A DNA stretch of 64,000 nucleotides from Salinispora vitiensis. Its GTDB lineage: Bacteria; Actinomycetota; Actinomycetes; Mycobacteriales; Micromonosporaceae. The notes under the pieces were generated by a model. The model made no database searches and was not told where the DNA came from. It saw only the letters and a program-made list of their open reading frames with translations. Where the stretch lies: NCBI RefSeq assembly GCF_000378825.1, contig NZ_KB900388.1, positions 3,629,654 to 3,693,653 of the forward strand. The letters run 5' to 3'. The translations under genes were made by a program, and so were the position numbers. How positions within the stretch are numbered: position 1 is the stretch's first letter; each line of letters starts with the position of its first letter. Positions 29,276-37,858 of this stretch are shown here, in pieces.

Positions 29276-29321
29276 GGGATTCCTTCAGCCGGGGGGGGGG
29301 TTGCACCGAAGTCGGTTTGTG

Positions 29322-29327
29322 GATCAT
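29322..29327 (-). promoter_or_regulatory. Candidate -10 (TATGAT) of LPXTG unit 1
   Basis: TATGAT on the minus strand, about 47 bp from the ATG and inside the conserved 58-bp block; the same hexamer lies at 31073-31078 in copy 2. No good -35 is present at 17 bp, so an activator or alternative sigma factor may be needed. Confidence 0.5.
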
Positions 29328-29412
29328 ATTCGGCTTCTCGGAGTCTGGCTTTCCCAAAGTGGGGGTAGCCCGCCGATGCCAGCCGAACAGCTGCCGGGCG
29401 GTGGACGTTCGT

Positions 29413-29450
29413 ACGCTGCCCCGTCAACCGGTGGGTTGACGGGGCAGCGT
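29413..29450 (-). terminator. Terminator of LPXTG unit 2
   Basis: 17-bp inverted repeat with arms 29413-29429 and 29434-29450, nearly identical to the one at 27657. Confidence 0.9.
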
Positions 29451-29467
29451 GGTGCCGCTGGGCCGGA

Positions 29468-31027
29468 TTAGGCGACGAAGCTGTTCCGGCGACGGCGGGC
29501 GATCAGGAAGCCGGCTGCGCCGATGGCGAGCAGCAGGCCGCCGAGGCCGGCCACCCGTAGGGTGGAGTCACCGGTGATCGGCAGGCTCGGGTCGGCGCCG
29601 CCGCCTCCGCCTCCGGTGTCGCCGGTCGCGTTGATCAGGATCGCGGCCTCGTCGTTGGCCGGCTTGAGATCATCGTCGAAGCCGCCGTCGCACTCGCAGG
29701 GCGCGTTGACCTGCACCGCGCCGGCAGCGTCCGCGATGACCTCGTCGATCCGGAGGGTCAGTTCGAACGTCTGCTCCTCGCCGACCTTGCTGAGGTAGGA
29801 GGTGTTGCAGCGGTATTTCGCTGCCCCCGGCTTACCCCAGTCGCCCACCTGGTCGCCGTCCAACGGCGCGCAGGTGTCGGGAACCTCGACCGCCGTGGTG
29901 CCCTGCGGGATGTCGACGTTGAGGTAGGTCGCGGGCGCGCCGACCCGACCATAGTCAAGGGCGGCCGGACCGTTGTTGCGGAAGCCGAAGGTCGCCTGGA
30001 TCTCGGCGTCCTTCTCCCCCGAGAGTTCGGTGCCGATCGCCTCCAGGTCGGTGCTGTTGCTTCCGGTGGTGGAGATGAAAACGTTGGACCCGTTGTTAAA
30101 CGGGTCGGTGTCGGCCTGCGGCTCGCGCGCCGACTGCGTGCGGCTCTGCTCGGTCAGCGTGAGCTTCTCGCCGGAGCCGGGCTCTCCCAGGGAGACGCCC
30201 AGGTCCTTGAGGTACGCCTCGTGGTCCTCGAACTCGGCCGGCGTACGCCAGTGGAACCCGGTCGCCACCAGGGTGGGCGCGAAGGTGTCCGCCCGGAGCA
30301 CGTGCGTCAGGGCGGTGCTGTAGGTGGCCCCCGGCGTCAGCGCCTCGTCGAAGCGGCAGAAGAGCAGGTCGTCGCCGTCGTAGTTGCAGTTGCTGTAGCG
30401 CTTGTCGGCCCGGACCGCGTAGTCGTTGTAGAAGGACACCACCGTGCCGTCGGCGGTGTCCTCGCCCATGTTGGTGACCGTCAGGGGTGCCGTGAAGGTC
30501 TCGCCGGGTGCGGCGGAGAGCTCGAGGTCTTCCCCAGCGACCAAATCGACTCCGGTGCCGATGCGTACCGTTGCCTCGTGGGTGACGGCGGAGAAGCCCT
30601 GGGCGCTGAAGCTGACCTTCAGCACGCCCTCGTCGCCGGTCGCGGCGGTGTCAGTGGGCACGAGGGTCAGCGGATACAGCCCAGCCAGCCCCTCCTGGAG
30701 GTCCCTGGGGAATGGTTCTACGCAGTTGATCTTATCTGGTTCCGGCGTGGTGCACTCGCCGAAACTGTTCTCCATGGCGACATCGACCTTGCCGGAGAGG
30801 CCGCTGACGTCGTACTGGATGGTCAGGTCGTGCAGGGTGACCGGCGCTGAGGCGTGGATGATCGGTCCCTCGGCCTTGCCGGCGGAGCCGGTGGCGAGGG
30901 TGATGTTGTCGAAGTAGACGTCGAGCGTGATGTCGGTCTCGGTTGCCGAGGCGGGAGTGGCGGTGGCGACGAGCGCGCCAGCGAGGCCGATCCCGGCGAG
31001 CCAGCGCCGGGCGGGGTGTTTGCGCAT
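29468..31027 (-). CDS. LPXTG-anchored surface protein, copy 2
   Basis: 519 residues from the ATG at 31027; a longer frame reaching 31210 passes through the promoter block and is rejected. Signal peptide about 1-28, ectodomain, then the same Gly spacer, LPITG (about 482), membrane helix and RRRRNSFVA tail as copy 1. It differs mainly in residues 55-110 (for example IIHASAPV versus YLYSSEPV) and in scattered ectodomain sites. The two copies could bind different partners or be redundant. A seven-base G tract (plus strand) precedes the ribosome site. Confidence 0.88.
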   Translation of the reverse strand: MRKHPARRWLAGIGLAGALVATATPASATETDITLDVYFDNITLATGSAGKAEGPIIHASAPVTLHDLTIQYDVSGLSGKVDVAMENSFGECTTPEPDKINCVEPFPRDLQEGLAGLYPLTLVPTDTAATGDEGVLKVSFSAQGFSAVTHEATVRIGTGVDLVAGEDLELSAAPGETFTAPLTVTNMGEDTADGTVVSFYNDYAVRADKRYSNCNYDGDDLLFCRFDEALTPGATYSTALTHVLRADTFAPTLVATGFHWRTPAEFEDHEAYLKDLGVSLGEPGSGEKLTLTEQSRTQSAREPQADTDPFNNGSNVFISTTGSNSTDLEAIGTELSGEKDAEIQATFGFRNNGPAALDYGRVGAPATYLNVDIPQGTTAVEVPDTCAPLDGDQVGDWGKPGAAKYRCNTSYLSKVGEEQTFELTLRIDEVIADAAGAVQVNAPCECDGGFDDDLKPANDEAAILINATGDTGGGGGGADPSLPITGDSTLRVAGLGGLLLAIGAAGFLIARRRRNSFVA

Positions 31028-31072
31028 GGAATTCCTTCGGCTGGGGGGGTCGCACCCAAAGTCAGTTTGTGG

Positions 31073-31078
31073 ATCATA
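31073..31078 (-). promoter_or_regulatory. Candidate -10 (TATGAT) of LPXTG unit 2
   Basis: Same hexamer, same 46-47 bp distance from the start and same 58-bp context as in unit 1. Confidence 0.5.
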
Positions 31079-31234
31079 TTCGGCTTCTCGGAGTCTGGCT
31101 TTCCCAAAGTGGGGGTAGCCCGTCGATGTCAGCCGAACATCCGAACCAACTTCACCGCTTCGGCCAGTTGAGGCGCGGCTACTGCCTCGCCGTCCCAGCC
31201 CCAGCCCCATCGTCCCGGCCGGTCGGTCGCCCGC

Positions 31235-31447
31235 TCAGCGGTAGTCGTCCTCGTCGCCCCCGACGACGCGGGCCTGCTCCGTCGCATCCCAGCCGTTGAT
31301 CTCCATGCCACGGTGCGGCTCGACCTCCACCTCATCCGGGAGCACCACCGTGGCCTGCTCGACCGCGTCCGCCGGCTCGGCCTCCAGGTCCCGCTCGTCC
31401 GGCGTGAGGTGCTCGCCCGGGGCGAAGTCCTCGTCGGGTAGGCCCAT
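31235..31447 (-). CDS. Small acidic protein, 70 aa
   Basis: ATG at 31447 with GGGAGGG four bases upstream; stop at 31235. Strongly acidic and hydrophilic (starts MGLPDEDFAPGEHLTPDERD, contains VVLPDEVEVEPHRGMEINGWD, ends GGDEDDYR). No domain recognised; it looks like the short conserved proteins of unknown function found in Micromonosporaceae. It precedes the LPXTG pair on the same strand but has its own start signals, and is divergent from the fba leader. Confidence 0.7.
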   Translation of the reverse strand: MGLPDEDFAPGEHLTPDERDLEAEPADAVEQATVVLPDEVEVEPHRGMEINGWDATEQARVVGGDEDDYR

Positions 31448-31558
31448 GGTCCCTCCCTGGATCTCGTACGGACAGCTACCCACACCGTACGGGCTGGTCA
31501 CGCTCCGCGTTCGGGGGTGGCGTGGACCGTGCCGATCCGCCCGGAAACGGGAATGCCT

Positions 31559-31590
31559 CCCCATCGTGGCGCCCCGGTGCCACGATGGGG
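31559..31590. promoter_or_regulatory. Inverted repeat upstream of the fba leader ORF
   Basis: 12-bp perfect inverted repeat CCCCATCGTGGC / GCCACGATGGGG (31559-31570, 31579-31590) with an 8-nt loop, directly before the small ORF at 31593. Its right arm would pair away the GGGGG ribosome site of that ORF, so it may be a regulator site or RNA switch for fba. Confidence 0.5.
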
Positions 31591-31592
31591 GC

Positions 31593-31715
31593 ATGGCCTC
31601 CGCCGGGCCGGTGGTGCCGACCGTAATCAACTGCGGGATACTGCCGGCGGTGGACAGCGCGGTCCGGCGCACCCAGGGACAACAGCGGCCGGCGACGGCC
31701 GAGAGCGTTAAGTAA
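31593..31715 (+). CDS. Possible leader peptide upstream of fba, 40 aa
   Basis: ATG at 31593 after GATGGGGGC; 40 residues (MASAGPVVPTVINCGILPAV... TAESVK) ending TAA at 31715. The stop lies within the AAGGAG ribosome site of fba (start 31728), so ribosomes finishing it could influence fba initiation. No family recognised; coding status is uncertain. Confidence 0.4.
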   Translation: MASAGPVVPTVINCGILPAVDSAVRRTQGQQRPATAESVK

Positions 31716-31727
31716 GGAGCGTTCGAC

Positions 31728-32750
31728 ATGCCAATCGCTTCCCCCGAGGCCTACGCGGAGATGCTGGACCGTGCCAAGGAAGGCCGGTTCGCCTACCCCG
31801 CGATCAACGTGACCTCCTCGCAGACCCTCAACGCGGCGCTGAAGGGCTTCGCCGACGCGGAGAGTGACGGCATCATCCAGGTCTCCACCGGTGGTGCCGA
31901 GTACCTCTCCGGCCCCTCGGTGAAGGACATGGTCACCGGCGCGGCGGCGTTCGCCGCGTACGCGCACGAGGTCGCCAAGAAGTACTCAGTCAACATCGCC
32001 CTGCACACCGACCACTGCCCGAAGGACAAGCTGGACAAGTTCGTCCGGCCGTTGCTGGGTATCTCGCAGGAGCGGGTGCGGGCCGGTCAGGAGCCGCTGT
32101 TCCAGTCGCACATGTGGGACGGCTCGGCGGTGCCGGTAGCGGAGAACCTCACGATCGCCGAGGAACTCCTCGGTGAGGCCGCCAAGGCCAAGATCGTCCT
32201 CGAGATCGAGGTCGGCGTGGTCGGCGGCGAGGAGGACGGCGTAGAGAACGCCATCAACGAGAAGCTCTACACCACCGTGGACGACGGCCTAGCCATGGTT
32301 GAGGCGCTCGGCCTGGGGGAGAAGGGCCGCTACATGGCGGCGCTGACCTTCGGCAACGTGCACGGCGTCTACAAGCCGGGCAACGTCAAGCTTCGTCCCG
32401 AGGTGCTCAACCAGATTCAGGCGGCGGTTGGTGCCAAGTACGGCAAGGACAAGCCGCTGAGCCTGGTCTTCCACGGCGGCTCCGGTTCGCTGCTGTCGGA
32501 GATCCGTGAGTCGCTGGACTACGGGGTGGTGAAGATGAACATCGACACCGACACCCAGTACTGCTTCACCCGTCCCGTCGCGGACCACATGTTCAGCAAC
32601 TACGACGGGGTGCTGAAGGTCGACGGTGAGGTCGGCAACAAGAAGAAGTACGACCCGCGGGTCTGGGGCAAGGCCGCCGAGGCCGGGATGGCCGCTCGCA
32701 TCGTCGAGGCCTGCGAGGACCTCCGGTCCACCGGTACCCGGATGAAGTGA
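31728..32750 (+). CDS. fba: Class II fructose-bisphosphate aldolase
   Basis: Zinc-dependent cleavage of fructose 1,6-bisphosphate to DHAP and glyceraldehyde 3-phosphate in glycolysis and gluconeogenesis. 340 residues, the size of the actinobacterial enzyme. Visible: N-terminal YPAINVTSSQTLNAALKG, zinc-site HTDHC (about 87-91), the EIEVGVVGGEEDGVEN loop (about 161-176), NVHGVYKPGNVKL (about 207-219) and VFHGGSGS (phosphate binding). Start ATG at 31728 with AAGGAG. Followed by a 15-bp hairpin. Confidence 0.97.
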   Translation: MPIASPEAYAEMLDRAKEGRFAYPAINVTSSQTLNAALKGFADAESDGIIQVSTGGAEYLSGPSVKDMVTGAAAFAAYAHEVAKKYSVNIALHTDHCPKDKLDKFVRPLLGISQERVRAGQEPLFQSHMWDGSAVPVAENLTIAEELLGEAAKAKIVLEIEVGVVGGEEDGVENAINEKLYTTVDDGLAMVEALGLGEKGRYMAALTFGNVHGVYKPGNVKLRPEVLNQIQAAVGAKYGKDKPLSLVFHGGSGSLLSEIRESLDYGVVKMNIDTDTQYCFTRPVADHMFSNYDGVLKVDGEVGNKKKYDPRVWGKAAEAGMAARIVEACEDLRSTGTRMK

Positions 32751-32766
32751 TCTGATCGCCGTGGTT

Positions 32767-32801
32767 GACGGCCGGCTCCCCACCCCGGGGAGCCGGCCGT
32801 C
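32767..32801 (+). terminator. fba terminator
   Basis: 15-bp perfect inverted repeat GACGGCCGGCTCCCC (arms 32767-32781 and 32787-32801, loop of 5) 16 bp after the fba stop. Confidence 0.88.
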
Positions 32802-32962
32802 GCGCTTGGTGCCCCCGGACGGCTGCCCCGCAGCATCGGACCCGGAGCCGGTGACCAGCAGCGCGACCCACGGACGGCGGTGGGGTCGCTCGCGTGCGGG
32901 TACTGCGAGTGGGTCAGTCGACCCGCTCGCGGGCCGTCGAGGGAAGCGGGTTGAATAGGGCG

Positions 32963-33391
32963 ATGCAGAACCTGTTGCCGGAGCCACCGGCCACCCTCCT
33001 GCCCGCGCACGATGAGGCCGACAGCGCCATCGCCGCCGCTGCGGAGAGCGGCGCGGACGAGGACTTCGCCGCGGTGGCGGCACGTTTCCCCACGTTCAGT
33101 GCGGCCTGGGCCGCGCTCGCGGTCCGTGCGTTCGCGGCGGACCAGGTGGTCCAGGCGTACGCGTACGCCCGCACCGGTTACCACCGGGGCCTGGATCAGC
33201 TACGCCGAAGCGGTTGGAAGGGACACGGCCCGGTGCCGTGGTCGCATGAGCCGAACCAGGGCTTCCTGCGGTGCCTCTGGGTGCTCTCCCGGGCGGCTGA
33301 CGCCATCGGTGAGGCCGACGAGGCGGCCCGCTGCGCCCAGTTCCTCCGCGACTGCGATCCGGCCGCGGCGGACGCGCTGGCGAGCGACTGA
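32963..33391 (+). CDS. DUF3151 family protein
   Basis: 142 residues from the ATG at 32963 (MQNLLPEPPATLLPAHDEAD). Soluble helical protein with FAAVAARFPTFSAAWAALA (about 34-52) and the conserved AYAYARTGYHRGLDQLRRSGWKGHGPVPWSHEPNQGFLRCLWVLSRAADAIGE segment (about 67-119), typical of DUF3151. The family lies next to fba and purA in many actinobacteria (Rv0360c near Rv0357c and Rv0363c); function unknown, tetratricopeptide-like helix packing is suggested by the repeats. Ribosome site is poor. Confidence 0.9.
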   Translation: MQNLLPEPPATLLPAHDEADSAIAAAAESGADEDFAAVAARFPTFSAAWAALAVRAFAADQVVQAYAYARTGYHRGLDQLRRSGWKGHGPVPWSHEPNQGFLRCLWVLSRAADAIGEADEAARCAQFLRDCDPAAADALASD

Positions 33392-33410
33392 GCTGCCCGC
33401 GGAAGACCGA

Positions 33411-33438
33411 CGCCGGGCTGGCTGCTGCCAGCCCGGCG
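33411..33438. terminator. Bidirectional terminator
   Basis: 11-bp inverted repeat CGCCGGGCTGG (arms 33411-33421 and 33428-33438, loop of 6) between the convergent DUF3151 and ATPase genes. Confidence 0.82.
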
Positions 33439-33450
33439 CGCCGCGGTGGA

Positions 33451-35283
33451 TCAGAGCCCCTCGGCCACCGCAGCTGCGATCTTGAGCCAGGCGTCCCGGG
33501 CGGCCGACGAGAGCCCCGCGTACCGGAGCGGCTCGCCGGAGTCGATGAGCTGCTCGTACGGGGCCAGGAGCACTGCCCGGGTCCGCGCTGCGAAGTGTGC
33601 CTGGATCGCCGGCAGGTCGATCTCTTTCCGGGACGGCGGCATCGATACGACGGTCACCGCCTGCCGCACCAGTCGCTGCCGGCCACTCTGCTCCAGGTGG
33701 TCGAGCATCCGGGCGGCTGTCTCCGCCGAGTCGTTGCGGGCCGACATGGTCACCAGCAGCTGATCGGTGGCGTCGATCGCGGCCTGCCAGTTCTGCGCCC
33801 GCACGTTGTTGCCGGTATCCACGAAGATCAGCTTGTAGAAGCGGCTGACGACCTCGCGGATTTCCGCGAATGCCGTAGCGGTCAGCATCCCCCCGCCGGT
33901 GGCTGACTCGTCCGACGCGAGGACGTCGAACATTCCCTCGCCCTGAGCCCGGACGTACTGCGACAGGTCCCCGACCCGGCCGTGGGAGCTGTGGAACTGA
34001 TTCAGGTCGCGCAGCAGGTCTCGCACCGTACGGGCGTGGAAGTCCTGCTGGGCGCGCATGCCCAGGGTGCCCTGCGTCTCGTTGTTGTCCCAGGCCAGGA
34101 CGTAGCCGCCGCGTTTCTGACCGAAGGTCATGGCAAGCAGCAGGATCGCCACCGTCTTGCCGGCGCCGCCTTTCGGGTTGACCACGGTGACCTGCCGCAG
34201 CCCGCCGAAGTTGCGACGGATCATCTCAATGTCTCGGCGCAGTTCCTGTTCCTGGCGGCCAGGCGGGAGGCGGAGCCCCATCCTGTTGGCCATTGCCCGA
34301 ACGCCCATGGTGGCCATCGGGTCCGCCGGGCGCAGCTGCCGGCGCCGGGCAAAGTCCTCGGCGGTTGGTGGCGCTTGCCCCGGTGACGTCCACCCGGTTT
34401 GCGGAGGTACGGGGTTGCCGTGCATTGGTGCCGGATAGGGAGCCGGAGGCGGTCCTGGGGTTGGTGGTCCTGGGGTTAGTGGCCCCGGGGTGGGCGGCCC
34501 TATGGTTGGCAGCCCTGCGGTTGGTGGTCCCGAGGTTGGCGGCGGTGGTTGGTCGACGGTTGGGTAAGACACCGGGACGGTTGCCCTACCCGCGGTCGGT
34601 GCGTGGGGCTCGGCTGGCAGTGCACCCGGGTCCGGGTCGTGGTGGCCCCCGCCCGGGTCGTCGATGGCGTGGTGCGGTTGGTCGATGCCGTGTCGAGGTT
34701 CGTTGACGGCCTGGTGGGGTTCGTGGATGGCGTGGTGCGGTTGGTCGAAGCCGGGGTGGGGATCGCTGATGCCGTGATGGGCATCGTCGGCGGCTTCCTG
34801 CGATGCGGGACGTTGCCTTGGCACGACCCGCGGCCACTCGGTTGAGGTGCCGGGGTCATCCCAGGCGACCCGGTTGACGGCGGGCCAGCTCTCGGCCGAT
34901 GCCTCGGCGGGCGGCCTACTGGTCGATGTGCCAGGTGCCGGATCGGTCGGGTCGAGGCTGAACGGTTGGTGGAGATTTACGCCGGGAGCCGGCGCCACGT
35001 TGGGGACGTGGGGTGCCGGGGCATCGGCCACCGCGCTGTGCGGACCGCTCTCCGGGCCCGGCGCCCAGGCGCGCGCCGCATCGGAAGGCGCGCTCGCCCA
35101 GTCGACGGGGACCTGCGTCTCGTCGGGCGGCGGCGGAGGCGGCTGGTTCTGATGATCAGGTGCCGTCGTCGGCGACCAGGACGCCGGTTCGGCTTCGGCC
35201 GCTGGCCACCAGGGTTCGATGTCCCGCTCCGGCGCCGGCTGCTGGCCGGACGTGTACGACCGGTCGACGTTTTCGTCCACCAT
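33451..35283 (-). CDS. ParA/MinD-like ATPase with proline- and histidine-rich N-terminus
   Basis: 610 residues from the ATG at 35283 behind GGGGGAGGAACC. Residues 1-360 are disordered: an acidic Trp/Pro part, seven heptapeptides of the form HHxIxxP (about 169-217) and Thr/Pro/Gly repeats (PTPGPLTPGPPTPGPP). Residues 365-610 form a SIMIBI ATPase: deviant Walker A NPKGGAGKT (about 369-377), a Walker B-like IFVDTGNN, and VTMSARNDSAETAARML. The layout (long Pro-rich tail, MinD domain) is like the EspI/Rv3876 group linked to type VII secretion, though no ESX genes are nearby. Role probably in positioning or in gating a secretion or polar complex. Confidence 0.85.
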   Translation of the reverse strand: MVDENVDRSYTSGQQPAPERDIEPWWPAAEAEPASWSPTTAPDHQNQPPPPPPDETQVPVDWASAPSDAARAWAPGPESGPHSAVADAPAPHVPNVAPAPGVNLHQPFSLDPTDPAPGTSTSRPPAEASAESWPAVNRVAWDDPGTSTEWPRVVPRQRPASQEAADDAHHGISDPHPGFDQPHHAIHEPHQAVNEPRHGIDQPHHAIDDPGGGHHDPDPGALPAEPHAPTAGRATVPVSYPTVDQPPPPTSGPPTAGLPTIGPPTPGPLTPGPPTPGPPPAPYPAPMHGNPVPPQTGWTSPGQAPPTAEDFARRRQLRPADPMATMGVRAMANRMGLRLPPGRQEQELRRDIEMIRRNFGGLRQVTVVNPKGGAGKTVAILLLAMTFGQKRGGYVLAWDNNETQGTLGMRAQQDFHARTVRDLLRDLNQFHSSHGRVGDLSQYVRAQGEGMFDVLASDESATGGGMLTATAFAEIREVVSRFYKLIFVDTGNNVRAQNWQAAIDATDQLLVTMSARNDSAETAARMLDHLEQSGRQRLVRQAVTVVSMPPSRKEIDLPAIQAHFAARTRAVLLAPYEQLIDSGEPLRYAGLSSAARDAWLKIAAAVAEGL

Positions 35284-35336
35284 GGTTCCTCCCCCTGCCT
35301 CCTGCTGAGGATATGCCTCGTAAGTGATCTGAGTTG

Positions 35337-36371
35337 CTACGTGTGGGCGGTCGGGGGAGACCAGACCGCCCACGCACCCGGCTCGGTCCACCAGGACCGC
35401 TTTCGCTTGAGCTCGCCCTCGGCACCGTCGTCGAGGAACGGGATCGCCCCCTCCCGGGGCACCACGGCCACCGCCCGACCGCGGGCGCGGCGAACCTCTA
35501 GGCGGACCCGGCGGCGGCCCCACCGGGACGAGGTCAGGACCGGGACCGCCACCGCGACCTCGACCAGACCGTCGCCCGGGTCGGGGGCGGCGAGCAGGGT
35601 CACGTCGGCCAGCCGGGCGTACCCACCGGCGTTGCCGATGGCGCAGGCCAGCAGCGGGTCGTCGCCGGCGGAGAGGAGCGTGTCGTCGACCTCGACCCGG
35701 CCTCGCCAGTGCAGCGGCTGGCCCCCCTCGTCGGCCGCGCCGAGCAGCGCGCCGTCCAGCGTGACCGATCCGGCGTCGTTGCGCAGCAGGTCGAGCCGGC
35801 GGGGTGCGCCCGCCAACACCGCCGCCGCCACCGCCACCGGGTCGCGGGGCAGCCCGAGCTGCGCTGCCAGATCTTGAGGTTGGCCGCTGCCACGGGTCGG
35901 GTCGAGCGGCAGCACGCCGACCGGTGGTAGGTCCGGCACCGTCCGGTTGGCCGGCAGATCCGCCGGACGGCGGCTCGGCGGCGGGGCGTACCGCCGGACG
36001 AGGCGACGTAGGACGGTGCGTAGCTGTGCGTCACTGGCGGTGCCGACAATCAGTCGGGTGCGGGAACCAGGGTCGGGCCAGTCGAGGCCGTCCGGTCGAG
36101 GCGGGCCATCGAGGCGGTTCAGCACCTCGTCGATCTCCCGCTCGGACCTAGCGGTCACCAGGTCGACCCGCGCACCCCGGGCGGTGAGCGCGTCCGCGCA
36201 GGCCAGCACCGGTACGCGGGGAGTCTCGCAGCGGTCGGTCGAGGGCTCGCCGTTGGCCTTGTCGGTGTCGCTGTTGGCCTTGTCGGTGTCGCCGCAGCAG
36301 GCACCGTCGCTGCCGCAGGCGCCCGGCGCGTCCCGTTCCGAGCCGAGCGTGAGCAGCACCACGTCGTACAC
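35337..36371 (-). CDS. Degenerate diacylglycerol-kinase-like protein
   Basis: 344 residues, ATG at 36371. The outline matches lipid-kinase proteins (DAGK_cat N-domain, YegS-like C-domain): RLIVGTASDAQLRTVLRRLVRRY, VGVLPLDP (about 157-164), DLAAQLGLPRDPVAVAAAVLAG, then a beta-rich second half with DGALLGA, GNAGGYARLADVTLLAAPDPGDGLVEVAV and RVRLEVRRARGRAV. The catalytic GGDGT motif of true kinases is not present, so it may be inactive or bind a lipid or nucleotide only. An in-frame 21-bp duplication (DTDKANS/DTDKANG, 36252-36292) lies in the N-terminal region, next to CGSDGACCGD. Lies upstream of purA, as related genes do in other actinomycetes. Confidence 0.7.
   Translation of the reverse strand: MYDVVLLTLGSERDAPGACGSDGACCGDTDKANSDTDKANGEPSTDRCETPRVPVLACADALTARGARVDLVTARSEREIDEVLNRLDGPPRPDGLDWPDPGSRTRLIVGTASDAQLRTVLRRLVRRYAPPPSRRPADLPANRTVPDLPPVGVLPLDPTRGSGQPQDLAAQLGLPRDPVAVAAAVLAGAPRRLDLLRNDAGSVTLDGALLGAADEGGQPLHWRGRVEVDDTLLSAGDDPLLACAIGNAGGYARLADVTLLAAPDPGDGLVEVAVAVPVLTSSRWGRRRVRLEVRRARGRAVAVVPREGAIPFLDDGAEGELKRKRSWWTEPGAWAVWSPPTAHT
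36252..36292. repeat. 21-bp in-frame duplication
   Basis: GTTGGCCTTGTCGGTGTCGC at 36252-36271 and 36273-36292; codes for DTDKANS then DTDKANG on the minus strand. Confidence 0.85.
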
Positions 36372-36438
36372 GGGTCGCAGCCTCCTGCCTCTACGCGCGA
36401 ACCCCTGCCGGCCGCGCCGTCACTTCTTGTTAGCCTGA

Positions 36439-37788
<1,350 letters not shown>

Positions 37789-37800
37789 GCTTTCCGCCCC

Positions 37801-37832
37801 ACCCGTACCCCGGGACCGACCGGGGTACGGGT
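37801..37832 (+). terminator. purA terminator
   Basis: 13-bp perfect inverted repeat ACCCGTACCCCGG (37801-37813 and 37820-37832) 13 bp after the purA stop. Confidence 0.85.
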
Positions 37833-37858
37833 ACGGGCCGGGCCGTAGGATCGCCCCC

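Larger units (their letters stand above)
27657..29371 (-). repeat. Tandem duplication, unit 1 (terminator-gene-promoter)
   Basis: The unit runs from the hairpin (27657) through the LPXTG gene to a 58-bp block (29314-29371) identical to 31065-31122. The next unit, 29413-31122, repeats the whole arrangement, so a complete transcription unit of about 1.71 kb was duplicated. Confidence 0.9.
29413..31122 (-). repeat. Tandem duplication, unit 2
   Basis: Second copy of the terminator-gene-promoter unit. DNA similarity is highest at the two ends (the last ~90 codons and the promoter) and weaker in the ectodomain, consistent with divergence under selection or gene conversion at the ends. Confidence 0.88.

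Noticed and set aside
29468..31210. Longer start for the second LPXTG protein at 31210
   Set aside because: The extension runs through the conserved promoter block and has no signal peptide; the ATG at 31027 matches copy 1.
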